This document shows, one piece after another, positions 17,510-25,101 of a stretch of DNA of 33,000 nt. Position 1 is the stretch's first letter, and each line of letters opens with the position of its first letter. Under the pieces are notes generated by a model. The model had not been told where the DNA came from and searched no databases. It saw nothing but the letters and a program-made list of their open reading frames with translations. The position numbers and the translations under genes were made by a program. The DNA comes from Actinomycetes bacterium (GTDB taxonomy: Bacteria; Actinomycetota; Acidimicrobiia; Acidimicrobiales; Acidimicrobiaceae), in assembly GCA_021786375.1 (NCBI GenBank), contig JAJYNL010000083.1:1-33000 (forward strand). Direction: 5' to 3'.

Positions 17510-18127
17510 TCAGTTTGTCGGGCTGGTCAGGGTCCAGACAATTGGCTGGAACGTCTGGAACGTGAGGATCCCACGCGATGCCGTGCTCGGCAAGAGCTTG
17601 GGATATGCCTGTGCCGTGGTACTGAAATTGGGGTTGTAGATGTACACAGCGGTGGCACCCGTGGCGATGGTGAAGCTCACGAGCTTGTTTGTAGCAGTTC
17701 CGAAGTTGACTCCGCTCTGGGGTCCGGTGTATGAGATGGCCTGCCCTTTGATTCGCTCGGTTCCTCCGGCACTGGGGGAGTTGGGGTAGTTGCCGAACTC
17801 GCTGGTGCAATTGACGGGTGTGCCGGTCGCGTCGTTGCAGATCTGCAGGCCGAAGGTCTTGACCGCCTGGCCGCTCGGTGGGGCTACGTCCAGGCCGTTG
17901 GGCCAGCTGCTAATGATGGCCAGGACGGTGTGGTTGACCGCCCCCGGGGCGAAGGTAGCCCTGATTCCGAAGCCGCTTATGCTGCCCCCGGCGGGGGTAA
18001 TCACTGCGGTGGCGAATGCGGATGCGGTGCCTGGTGCACCACTGGCGAACGCGGTTGCCGCCGGTACCGCGGTAAGTGCGCCGACGCTGATGGCTCCGAG
18101 CGCCAGCTTTGATCCAAGGTGTCGCAT
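17510..18127 (-). CDS. secreted protein of unknown function
   Basis: About 205 residues from the ATG at 18127, which has GGAGG six bases upstream. A clear Sec signal peptide (MRHLGSKLALGAISVGALTA... ending near AFA-SG) precedes a Ser/Thr/Gly/Pro-rich mature part with little charge. It contains two cysteines (ICNDATGTPVNCTSEFG) that may form a disulphide, and strand-like stretches such as LVSFTIATGATAVYIYNP. I do not recognise the family. It is transcribed away from the ECF sigma factor gene, and the short gap holds a promoter-like inverted pair that could serve both; it is therefore a candidate member of that sigma factor's regulon. Confidence 0.72.
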   Translation of the reverse strand: MRHLGSKLALGAISVGALTAVPAATAFASGAPGTASAFATAVITPAGGSISGFGIRATFAPGAVNHTVLAIISSWPNGLDVAPPSGQAVKTFGLQICNDATGTPVNCTSEFGNYPNSPSAGGTERIKGQAISYTGPQSGVNFGTATNKLVSFTIATGATAVYIYNPNFSTTAQAYPKLLPSTASRGILTFQTFQPIVWTLTSPTN

Positions 18128-18165
18128 GAGATTCCTCCGTAAGGTTCGAAGCGTTTCCACCTACA

Positions 18166-18192
18166 GGAACGCAGTGACGGGCCGGAGGGTTC
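18166..18192. promoter_or_regulatory. candidate two-way ECF sigma promoter
   Basis: GGAAC at 18166-18170 and GGTTC at 18188-18192 form an inverted pair. On the minus strand the text reads GAACCC, 15 bases, CGTT, which has the shape of a typical ECF promoter (-35 with AAC, -10 with CGTT) and would start a transcript about 30 bases before the secreted-protein gene. On the plus strand GGAACG followed by GTTC after 17 bases could act in the same way for the sigma factor gene, about 70 bases upstream of its start. Autoregulation and a shared regulon are inferred, not shown. Confidence 0.35.
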
Positions 18193-18269
18193 AAGCGAGT
18201 TCGTGATGAACGGCTGCGCCCGAGCTTGCGTTGTAGAAGTAATGACCGCATCTTTCGACGAGGATGTTC

Positions 18270-18812
18270 GTGGGCCGTGGTGAGGCCGACAGTTGCTCGG
18301 CCGTTCCTCCGCTGGCCGAGCGCCTCCTCGTGGCGCTCCACGACGAGTATGCCGGTGCACTGTTTGCCTTTGCATTGCGGCTGTCGGGGGATCGCGAGAG
18401 GGCGGAGGAAGCTGTCGCAGCAGCACTCCTTAGGGCCTGGCAGAACCCCGAAGGAGTCGACGGTAGCCGCGGATCTCCCCGGGCGTGGCTCTTCACTGTG
18501 GTGCGCAACTACTTGACCGACGGTTGGCGGCGGGATGCGGCGCGGCCCCGCACCTCTGGTCCTGAGCCTCTCGATGGCATTGCCGCCTCGGATGAGGTGG
18601 AGCGCGTCGTGGAGACCTGGGCTTTGGCGGACGCCATTGCACGTCTCAGCAACGAGCACCGCGAGGCCCTGTATTACTCCAGTTATCTTGGGCTTTCCGT
18701 GGAGGAGACCGCTGCGGAACTTCGGATCCCGACAGGCACGGTCAAGTCGAGGACCTACTATGCCCTCCGGGCCCTGCGGTCGGTACTTGAAGAGATGGGT
18801 TACGTTCGATGA
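18270..18812 (+). CDS. ECF-type RNA polymerase sigma factor
   Basis: About 180 residues. Region 2 (about 23-92) has LHDEYAGALFAFALRLSGDRERAEEAVAAA and RAWLFTVVRNYLTD, the typical core- and -10-binding helices. Region 4 (about 115-172) has LSNEHREALYYSSYLGLSVEETAAELRIPTGTVKSRTYYALRALR, a helix-turn-helix that binds the -35. Regions 1.1 and 3 are absent, as usual for ECF factors. A GTG at 18270 has AGGA five bases upstream; an ATG at 18264 is in frame but too close to it. The stop overlaps the anti-sigma start by four bases, so the pair is translationally coupled. The closest style is SigK/RpoE-like, but the signal is unknown. Confidence 0.9.
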   Translation: MGRGEADSCSAVPPLAERLLVALHDEYAGALFAFALRLSGDRERAEEAVAAALLRAWQNPEGVDGSRGSPRAWLFTVVRNYLTDGWRRDAARPRTSGPEPLDGIAASDEVERVVETWALADAIARLSNEHREALYYSSYLGLSVEETAAELRIPTGTVKSRTYYALRALRSVLEEMGYVR

Positions 18813-19540
18813 CGAGCCACGACGAAATGCGGCTGTCGCTCGGTTCCTACCTGACCGGTGGCCTCGGGCCTGCGGCACGCGCCGAGGTCGACGACCATCT
18901 CCGCCATTGCGACGTTTGCAGGGCCGAACTGGTGGAGCTCGCTGCATTACCCGGCCTGCTGGGACGCCTCGGTCATGAACAAATAGCCACTCAGCCATTC
19001 GATTACAGCTTGTTGGGCACCGGCCCGTCCCGTTCCAATCCGGCCGAAGCGGCGTTTGCCGGTCCCGGAGACGAGTTGCTCCCCGGGCTGCTGGCCCAGG
19101 CCCGGCGGATCGAGGCCCGGTCTCGCCGGCGTTTGCGCCGCGTGCGCGCCGCGACCGTCGCTTTCGCCGTAGCAGCGGTCGTCGCGGCGGCCTTTGCCGT
19201 GGCGCCAAGCGCGGCTCCGGTGTCGGGAACCAGCTACCGGCTGCGTGCCCAGGCTGTGTCGGCTCGCCTGGCCGGACGCGTGACGCTGGTACGCAAGCCG
19301 TGGGGCACCGAGCTGGCGCTTTATTTGCAGGGCTTGCCGGCCGGGCAGGACTGCGAGGCCGTGGTAACCGGGGTGCACGGGCAACGCGCGGCTATTGGCA
19401 ACTGGTCGGCGACACCGGATCACGTCGCGCAGGTTACGCTCGCCAGCGACATGCAACCGTCCGAGCTGGCTTCGCTGACTGTCCGCACGGTTGCGGGGGT
19501 GCCGCTTCTCAGTGCCACCCTTAGCAAACCTGGCTCGTGA
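18809..19540 (+). CDS. membrane anti-sigma factor with zinc-binding domain
   Basis: 243 residues. The N-terminus has the ZAS motif H30-x3-C34-x2-C37 in VDDHLRHCDVC, which binds the cognate ECF sigma. After a ~70-residue linker with a basic stretch (RSRRRLRRVRAAT) a single transmembrane helix runs from about 111 to 130. The C-terminal ~110 residues (YRLRAQAVSARLAG... LLSATL) should be outside the cell and resemble the small beta-rich sensor domain of anti-sigma-K-type proteins. The ATGA overlap with the sigma gene and the order sigma then anti-sigma are standard. Release of the sigma factor probably follows proteolysis or a conformational signal at the envelope. Confidence 0.85.
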   Translation: MTSHDEMRLSLGSYLTGGLGPAARAEVDDHLRHCDVCRAELVELAALPGLLGRLGHEQIATQPFDYSLLGTGPSRSNPAEAAFAGPGDELLPGLLAQARRIEARSRRRLRRVRAATVAFAVAAVVAAAFAVAPSAAPVSGTSYRLRAQAVSARLAGRVTLVRKPWGTELALYLQGLPAGQDCEAVVTGVHGQRAAIGNWSATPDHVAQVTLASDMQPSELASLTVRTVAGVPLLSATLSKPGS

Positions 19541-20129
19541 ATACCGGGCAGATCCATAAGTCGCTTGAATGAGGTGGTGGCGCGCACGGTCGCACTCCCT
19601 GGTTCGTCGGTTCTTTTCGCAAACTCCAAACCTAGGGACCACCCGTGCGTGCCAGATGAGTGGCCGAAGTTGACCGCGAATTTGCGGGCTTGTCCGGGTC
19701 ACCGCAAGACGAGTACGAATCACTGGGCCGTCCAGCCCCACCAAAGGCCCTTGCCCTCAAGGCGTACCGCGCGGTTGATCTCGTAAACTCGCGAAATTCA
19801 TGCCGGAATTCCCAGTTTCCCCTGCTCCAAGCCGTGAGAAACCGCGGGAGTTGCTGGGCGCCACTCTCAGTGGTGTGATCGGCCTCGCGGGCCCGCATTT
19901 CGACGAGCACGGTCTGGGCGAAGCTTGTCCACCCGCTCCAGTCGCAGCTGCCGACCTCGGCCGCAGAGCGCGAGCGGGTGTTGCGAGCCTGGCCGCAGAC
20001 CGCCACCATGGCCGGCTGCACCACCTCGGTGCTGCTGCGTTCGCTGCAGTTCACGGCGACCGATGCCATTCGCGAGCGTAATGGGGGCACAATGGGAGGA
20101 GCGCCGTTGCATTTCGGCGGCGTCGGAGC
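19541..20129. other. long stretch without a supported gene
   Basis: About 590 bases separate the anti-sigma gene from the second L,D-transpeptidase. Several overlapping frames are open (for example one ending at 20163), but none has a start signal, domain or composition I would trust, and the frame that looks most protein-like (about 19920-20163) may be the worn tail of an older gene. An imperfect inverted repeat, AATTC then GGAATT, lies near 19796-19811. I see no RNA gene. Confidence 0.4.
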
Positions 20130-21347
20130 ATGGCAGCTCGACCGCCCCAGGAGGTCATTCTGAGCACGTTCCAGAAGTACAAGGTGCGACGGGGGCGCAA
20201 CGGTCATATCGCCATCTGGCTGGAGGTCGTCGCCGCCGTCGTGGCCATAGTCGGAGTTACCACCGCCTGGCAGGTCGGCGTAGGACCCTTCGCCAAGGCG
20301 CCGCCGGCTGCGGCTGCCTCTCCCCGTCCCGCCGTGACGGTGACGCCCATGCAGGTGGTGTCCGTGACGCCTGCGCCCGGCTCGTCGACGGCCCCGGGGA
20401 CGTCGCCCATCACCGTGACGTTCTCCGACCGGCTGGCACCCGGCGCAGCCGACCCCGTGCTGATCCCTTCGACTCCCGGAAACTGGGTGCAGTCGGGAAC
20501 CCACAGCCTGACGTTCACGCCCACCGGGGCATACCTGCCGGGCACTCGGGTCACCGTGCACATCCCTGGCGGCGCCCGCCACGGCGAGCTGGCGGTGGAC
20601 GGTGCTCGGCTGGCCAGCCCGGTCACCGATACCTTCACCGTCGGCCCCGGCTCCACCGAGCGGCTGCAGCAGCTGCTGTCGCTGCTCGACTACTCGCCGC
20701 TCACGTGGACGCCGTCCGGCCCGGCTATCGTCGCCAACGACCTGGCGGCACAGCAACAGGCGATCTTCTCGCCGCCGGGCGGTAGCTTCGCCTGGACGAA
20801 CGCAGGCTGGCCGGCGACGCTGACGAGCCAGTGGCAGGAGGGTGCCTACAACGTGTTCACCAAGGGCTTGGTCATGGAGTTCCAGGCCGATCACGAGCTG
20901 ACCGTCAACGGGGTCCCCACGATCGGCTTGTGGAATGACCTGCTCCTGGCGCTGGCCTCCAACCAGGTGAACACCGGCGGCTACAACTATGCGCTGGCCT
21001 CCAAGACCCCCCTGCCGGAGACCCTCACCATCTGGCACGACGGGCAGCAGGTGTTACATTCGCTGGCCAACACGGGCATTTCGGTGCGGCCAACCGGCGA
21101 CGGGACGTTCCCCGTGTACGAGCGGCTGCGCAACCAGACCATGACCGGGACTAACCCCAACGGCACCCACTACTCCGACCCGGTGCAGTTCGTGGCTTAC
21201 TTTAACGGTGGTGACGCCGTGCACTACTTCCCCCGTGCCGCCTACGGGTGGCCGCAGAGCCTGGGATGCGTGGAGCTGCCGCTGGCCCAGGCTGCCCAGG
21301 CATGGTCGTACCTGGCCTACGGGACCCTGGTGACGGTCACCGGCTGA
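20130..21347 (+). CDS. membrane-anchored L,D-transpeptidase with Ig-like domain
   Basis: Up to 405 residues. A single N-terminal membrane segment (IWLEVVAAVVAIVGVTTAW) is followed by an Ala/Pro linker, a bacterial Ig-like domain (VVSVTPAPGSS to TDTFTVGPGS), a middle region and a YkuD domain ending in HYFPRAAYGWPQSLGCVELP with catalytic Cys about 25 residues before the end. This is the architecture of actinobacterial 3-3 cross-linking transpeptidases that lack the SHGCVR form. The ATG at 20130 has no ribosome-binding site. A perfect AGGAGG at 20149-20154 stands five bases before an in-frame CTG at 20160, so translation might begin there, giving a protein ten residues shorter with the membrane segment intact. 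Confidence 0.85.
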   Translation: MAARPPQEVILSTFQKYKVRRGRNGHIAIWLEVVAAVVAIVGVTTAWQVGVGPFAKAPPAAAASPRPAVTVTPMQVVSVTPAPGSSTAPGTSPITVTFSDRLAPGAADPVLIPSTPGNWVQSGTHSLTFTPTGAYLPGTRVTVHIPGGARHGELAVDGARLASPVTDTFTVGPGSTERLQQLLSLLDYSPLTWTPSGPAIVANDLAAQQQAIFSPPGGSFAWTNAGWPATLTSQWQEGAYNVFTKGLVMEFQADHELTVNGVPTIGLWNDLLLALASNQVNTGGYNYALASKTPLPETLTIWHDGQQVLHSLANTGISVRPTGDGTFPVYERLRNQTMTGTNPNGTHYSDPVQFVAYFNGGDAVHYFPRAAYGWPQSLGCVELPLAQAAQAWSYLAYGTLVTVTG

Positions 21348-21372
21348 AGGTTGCCGGAGCGGGGGTTTCGAG

Positions 21373-21387
21373 CCGGGCTGCGCCCGG
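21373..21387. terminator. possible terminator hairpin between convergent genes
   Basis: CCGGGC, a three-base loop and GCCCGG form a perfect short stem about 25 bases after the L,D-transpeptidase stop, between it and the end of the convergent permease gene. There is no T-run, so intrinsic termination would be weak; in high-GC actinobacteria such hairpins without U-tracts are common candidates. Confidence 0.3.
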
Positions 21388-21524
21388 GTGGCAGCGTCGG
21401 AATCGGGGATGCGGCCGCGCGCAACCATCCTGTGGGCGAGCAGCTAACCCTCGACCGGATGCAGCACCGCACACAGGAAGGCCCGCTGGCGGCGGAGGTT
21501 GTCCCGGGCAGGAACGACCGGGCA

Positions 21525-23330
21525 TCAGTCCTTGGCCAGGTGGTACGGGACTCGTCCGACCGCGGCGGTGCTCCGGCGGCGGAGCACGTCGGCGAGGATC
21601 GAGCCGCGCTGGTTCTGTAGGAGCCGGTGCCGCCACTTGCGGGGCTCCACCTCGGGGATGAGGACCATCACCTTACGATCTCGGACCTCGGGCGAGGCGA
21701 GGTACTCGAGCACGGGCGTGGCGATGGACCGGGTGTGCGGGCGCAGGACGACCAGAGGGACCCCGGGCTGCCAGCGGTCCCACGCGACCTGCAGGGTTGC
21801 GGCGCGCTCGTCGTCGAACTGGACGCTGAGCGCCACCACCTCCTGACCGAGCGAGAGCGCCGTGGCGAGCGCGAACTCCGACATGCGCGACACGGTGGCG
21901 ACCATCACGACGATCAGGCGACCCTCCGGCTGCGGTACCCCCGGCGTCGACCCGAGCCCGAGCTCGGCGCCGACGTCGTCGTAGTAGCGGGCGATACGGG
22001 AGAACAAGAAAATGAGGGCGGGGATTGCGATTACCACCACCCATGCTCCGCCGGTGAACTTGGTCACCAAGAAGATGACCGTGGCCACCGCGGTCATCGC
22101 CGCGCCGGTCCCATTCAGCGCCGACCGCGCCCACCAATACGGAGGTCGCTCCCGGTGCCAGTGCCGCACCAGGCCGGTCTGGGAAAGGGTGAAACCGGTG
22201 AACACCCCGATCGCGAACAGCGGGATGAGCGAGTTCGTGTTGGCGTTCACCGCGATCAGCAGCACACCCGCCAGCACGGCGAGGACGACCACGCCGTATC
22301 GGTAGACCGGACGGTCGGCCCGAAGCCCGAACACGTGAGGCACCAGGTTGTCGCGCGCCAGAAGGCTTGCCAGCACGGGCAGCCCGCCGAAGGAGGTGTT
22401 GGCGGCGAGCGCCAGGATGAGCGTGGTCGACAGGTCGACGACGTAGTAGATCGCCCCCCGTCCGACCGACGCGCCGGTGATCTGGCTGAGCACGGTCTGG
22501 CTGGCCTCGGGGGCGATGTGGAAGCGGACCGTGAGCAGTGCAAGGCCGAGCAGCATGGTGCCGAGGATGCCCCCGAGCAGCACCTCGGTGCGCATCGCCC
22601 GCCGAGCCTGCGGGGCCCGGAAGGCCGGCACGTCATTCGCGATGGCCTCCACGCCGGTGAGCGCGCTGCACCCCGCCGCGAACGCCTTGAGCAACAGCAG
22701 CACCCCGACGGCTGCGGCGACCTTGGGGACGACAGCCTGGTGGATGCCGGCGCCCGCCGCCGGGTGGGAGCGGAACAGCCCGGCGACGATGACGACGTAG
22801 ATCCCCGCGATGAACACCGCCGTCGGAAGAAGGAACGTCCGGGCGCTCGTGGCGATGCCGCGCAGATTGAGCGCCGTCAAGAGCGCCAGGAACCCGAGGG
22901 AGATGGCGAGGCTGTCCGGACCGAGGGTCGGGAAGGCCGACACGAGGGCGGCGACCCCCGCAGAGATCGAGACGGCAACGGTCAAGACGTAGTCGACCAC
23001 GAGCGACGCGCCGGCAAGACGGCTCGCCCGGGCGCCCAGGTTGGCCTTGGAGACGGCGTAGCAGCCGCCACCCTCGGGGAAGGCCGCGATGACCTGGCGG
23101 TAGGAGAAGACCAGGATCACGAGGAGCACGACGATGGCTATCGTGATCGGCTCGATCTTGGCCAGCGCGCCCGCACCGGCCGTCGCCAGCACCACGAGCA
23201 TCGCCTCGGGCCCGTAAGCGACCGAGCTGATCGCGTCGAGCGACAGCGCCGGGATGCCCTCGATGCTCGTGATCTGCCCCTTGACGGCACCTTCCCCGCC
23301 CGCACCGGAGTGCGTTCGCTGATCCGTCAT
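21525..23330 (-). CDS. APC-superfamily amino acid/cation permease with C-terminal soluble domain
   Basis: About 601 residues from the ATG at 23330. After a short cytoplasmic start (GQITSIEGIPALSLDAISSVAYGPEA) come about twelve hydrophobic segments, including the APC helix-1 style 'SVAYGPEAML', FPEGGGCYAVSKANLG (the second conserved APC loop), GVEAIANDVPAFR and LARDNLVPHVFGLRADRP. The last ~170 residues are soluble, with strands such as RLIVVMVATVSRMSEFALATA and PLVVLRPHTRSIATPVLEYL, like a universal-stress-type domain. It belongs with the large permeases annotated as 'amino acid transporter' (COG0531); the substrate may be an amino acid or potassium. The ATG overlaps the stop of a possible small gene upstream as ATGA. 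A longer version from 23414 would have a low-complexity leader and is less likely. Confidence 0.85.
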   Translation of the reverse strand: MTDQRTHSGAGGEGAVKGQITSIEGIPALSLDAISSVAYGPEAMLVVLATAGAGALAKIEPITIAIVVLLVILVFSYRQVIAAFPEGGGCYAVSKANLGARASRLAGASLVVDYVLTVAVSISAGVAALVSAFPTLGPDSLAISLGFLALLTALNLRGIATSARTFLLPTAVFIAGIYVVIVAGLFRSHPAAGAGIHQAVVPKVAAAVGVLLLLKAFAAGCSALTGVEAIANDVPAFRAPQARRAMRTEVLLGGILGTMLLGLALLTVRFHIAPEASQTVLSQITGASVGRGAIYYVVDLSTTLILALAANTSFGGLPVLASLLARDNLVPHVFGLRADRPVYRYGVVVLAVLAGVLLIAVNANTNSLIPLFAIGVFTGFTLSQTGLVRHWHRERPPYWWARSALNGTGAAMTAVATVIFLVTKFTGGAWVVVIAIPALIFLFSRIARYYDDVGAELGLGSTPGVPQPEGRLIVVMVATVSRMSEFALATALSLGQEVVALSVQFDDERAATLQVAWDRWQPGVPLVVLRPHTRSIATPVLEYLASPEVRDRKVMVLIPEVEPRKWRHRLLQNQRGSILADVLRRRSTAAVGRVPYHLAKD

Positions 23331-23716
23331 CGCTTGGCCGACGGAACATCCACCGCCAAAGCTCTGGGCACCGCGAGATTGGACTGCACCGCGCGATGAT
23401 AGCATGACCCGCACGCCAACTCGGGGTCAGCGGCCTTCCCGGAGCTCTGGTCTGGTGGCCGATGGCGCATCCCGGCGGAGCGTGCCCGAGCGCGATTCCG
23501 CGCAACGCGACGAGCTGCCCGCGGCAGTGCGCTCGACCGACGGAGTGCTCCGGCGCTGCGCGGCGGTGAAGACGTTCCCATCACCGCAAGCGGCACGACA
23601 ACGGCCGCCAGCACGACAGCAGAAGACACCGCGGCCACCGCCGTAAGTCGCCACCGCGACCGGCCGGTTCCGGCCAACCGCTGGCCGAAGCCGGCTTTCC
23701 TGATCCGCCAGTTCAC
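23327..23716 (-). CDS. possible small membrane protein
   Basis: A 129-residue frame from a GTG at 23716. It has one convincing transmembrane segment (WRLTAVAAVSSAVVLAAVVV) after a basic N-terminus, then an Arg-rich tail that looks less like a normal protein. In its favour, its stop overlaps the permease ATG as ATGA, and TAACAT (a TANNNT -10) stands six bases before the GTG, which would allow a leaderless transcript for both genes. Against it, there is no recognised domain. The remaining bases between 23717 and 23832 hold nothing I can name. Confidence 0.35.
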   Translation of the reverse strand: MNWRIRKAGFGQRLAGTGRSRWRLTAVAAVSSAVVLAAVVVPLAVMGTSSPPRSAGALRRSSALPRAARRVARNRARARSAGMRHRPPDQSSGKAADPELACGSCYHRAVQSNLAVPRALAVDVPSAKR

Positions 23717-23832
23717 AGGCCAATGTTACGCGTCAGCTCAGCGAAGGTGACCGCGGAGGGATCCGGGGTGATGAGGCACGCGACACACGTGCGCACCATC
23801 GAACGGCGTCCGCCGCTGCCCTCGGGTGCTTG

Positions 23833-24075
23833 TCAGGGGCTGATCCTGGTGAGGGTGCCCGCGCCGTCGTTGATGACCCACGCAGTGCCTGCGTAGACGC
23901 CGAGGGTGTCCGGCACGATATTCCCGGTCGCGGGGAGCTGTGCCTTGTCGCTCATGGTCCCAGCCGTGGCAGCGATCTTGGCGAGGAGGCCGGCGTCGGA
24001 CCCGTATGGCGGGGCGCTGCCCAGCGCCCAGACCGATGTGCCGTCGGTGGAGACGAAGGTCATCGGGAGGCCGGT
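23833..24075 (-). pseudogene. 3' fragment of a propeller-like secreted-protein gene
   Basis: About 80 codons that end in a natural stop at 23833-23835. The text reads like the last blades of a repeat/propeller protein: FVSTDGTSVWALGSAPPYG, then AWVINDGAGTLTRISP, the latter being the 'vWV.n.g.gtvtrIdp' pattern of NHL or lyase-type beta-propellers. To the right of about 24075 the same frame turns into antisense of a serine recombinase and loses all sense, so the 5' part of the gene was probably removed when the recombinase piece arrived. Confidence 0.4.
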
Positions 24076-24610
24076 GTCGTCGAAGCCCAAGTCGAGCAGC
24101 TCTACGAGCCCATCCAGCTCCCCAAGCCCTGGCTGAAGCGGCTGCGCGAAGAGCTGAAAGCCGAGATCACCGCTCGCCAACACCGCAACGCCGCCGAGCG
24201 CGAGTTCCTCGTCCGCAAGCTCGCCAAGGCCGAGACGGAGCGGCGCAAGCTCCTCGACGCCTACTACGCGGGCGCCATCGACGTCACCACCTTGAAGGCC
24301 GAGCAGGCCCGCATCGCCACCGACGTCCGCGGTGCTGAAGAACGACTCGCCGCCGTCGCCGCCCACCTGGCCGAGTGGCAGGAGATCCTCGAGGCCGCCA
24401 TGCGCTTCGCCACCAACTGCGCCAGGGGCCTACGCCCGAGCCTCCGCACCCACCCGGCGGCGGTTCAACCAAGCCGTCTCCACCCGCATCGACGTGCGCG
24501 ACGGCAAGATCGCCAACGTCGGGTACCACCCGCCGTACAACATGCTCTTTTCTTCGAGCGAGTTCGAATACGGCGATCTGGTGGTCTCGCCGGGACAGTT
24601 GTCGAACTCT
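24076..24610 (+). pseudogene. serine recombinase, C-terminal remnant with a frameshift
   Basis: From about 24076 the frame reads VVEAQVEQLYEPIQLPKPWLKRL, then a long coiled coil (ERRKLLDAYYAGAIDVTTLKAEQARIA... AEERLAAV) and WQEILEAAMRFATNCA. This is the C-terminal coiled-coil part of large serine recombinases after the zinc ribbon. At 24422-24432 the homology moves to the next frame, as if one base had been inserted, and continues with GAYARASAPTRRRFNQAV and IDVRDGKIANVGYHPPYNMLF, a typical recombinase tail. The resolvase and zinc-ribbon domains are missing. It cannot make an active recombinase and marks an old integration or excision event next to the defence operon. Confidence 0.75.
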
Positions 24611-24721
24611 GGCATAGGCCAGGTGCAGGGTTCTCATACGGATACTTTGGTGGTCCTTGCCCGACTCTTCTCGAACTCGACCCCGTCGCCACTGAAGAGG
24701 GCGCTATCCGCTTACGGCAAT

Positions 24722-25093
24722 TTGGGTCGTCAAGCGCCCTTCGATCGTCGACTGCTACAACCCATCCAACGATCAGTACGACTCAACGACGTCCAAGTGA
24801 AACGCCTCGCCGAAGGCTACAGAGAGGGAGAAACCACCTACGAGCTTGCGGGCCGCTTTGGAGTCGATCGCCGTACGGTCTCGACACGGCTCAAAGAATA
24901 TGGGGTCTGGTTACGCCGCCAATCGCCAACTGATGCGATGGTGGGCGACATGATTCGGCTATATGCCTCGGGACTGGCTGCAGAACAAACAGCCGAACGG
25001 GTCAGCGTTTCAGCAGACACGGTACTCAACCACCTAAGGGCAAGCGGCGTCAATCGCCGCGCACCGGGCAGGCCGCACAAGACGTTGGAGTAA
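24722..25093 (+). CDS. double helix-turn-helix protein linked to the recombinase remnant
   Basis: About 123 residues from a TTG at 24722; the frame is also open back into the recombinase tail, so the start is uncertain. Two HTH units are visible: LNDVQVKRLAEGYREGETTYELAGRFGVDRRTVSTRLKEYGV, and DMIRLYASGLAAEQTAERVSVSADTVLNHLRASGV. Small proteins of this kind are common beside serine recombinases in actinobacteria and resemble the DNA-binding end of Hin-type resolvases. It may control or assist recombination, or be the worn end of a longer protein. It converges on the DUF2130 gene with eight bases between stops. Confidence 0.55.
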   Translation: MGRQAPFDRRLLQPIQRSVRLNDVQVKRLAEGYREGETTYELAGRFGVDRRTVSTRLKEYGVWLRRQSPTDAMVGDMIRLYASGLAAEQTAERVSVSADTVLNHLRASGVNRRAPGRPHKTLE

Positions 25094-25101
25094 CACATCC
25101 A

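Noticed and set aside
17910-19208. Long minus-strand frame opposite the ECF sigma/anti-sigma pair
   Set aside because: Arg/Pro-rich text with no domain, lying over a clear sigma and anti-sigma pair.
19632-21038. Long minus-strand frame across the gap and the second L,D-transpeptidase
   Set aside because: The plus-strand transpeptidase is certain; the antisense text is Gly/Arg/His-rich with no recognisable fold.
21627-23399. 590-codon plus-strand frame opposite the permease
   Set aside because: Extreme Asp/Arg/His/Gln content and no hydrophobic core; it is the mirror of a membrane-protein gene.
24076-24366. N-terminal part of a minus-strand protein that would extend the propeller fragment
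   Set aside because: Leu/Gly/Val-rich text that is exactly antisense to the recombinase coiled coil; only the part left of about 24075 makes sense.
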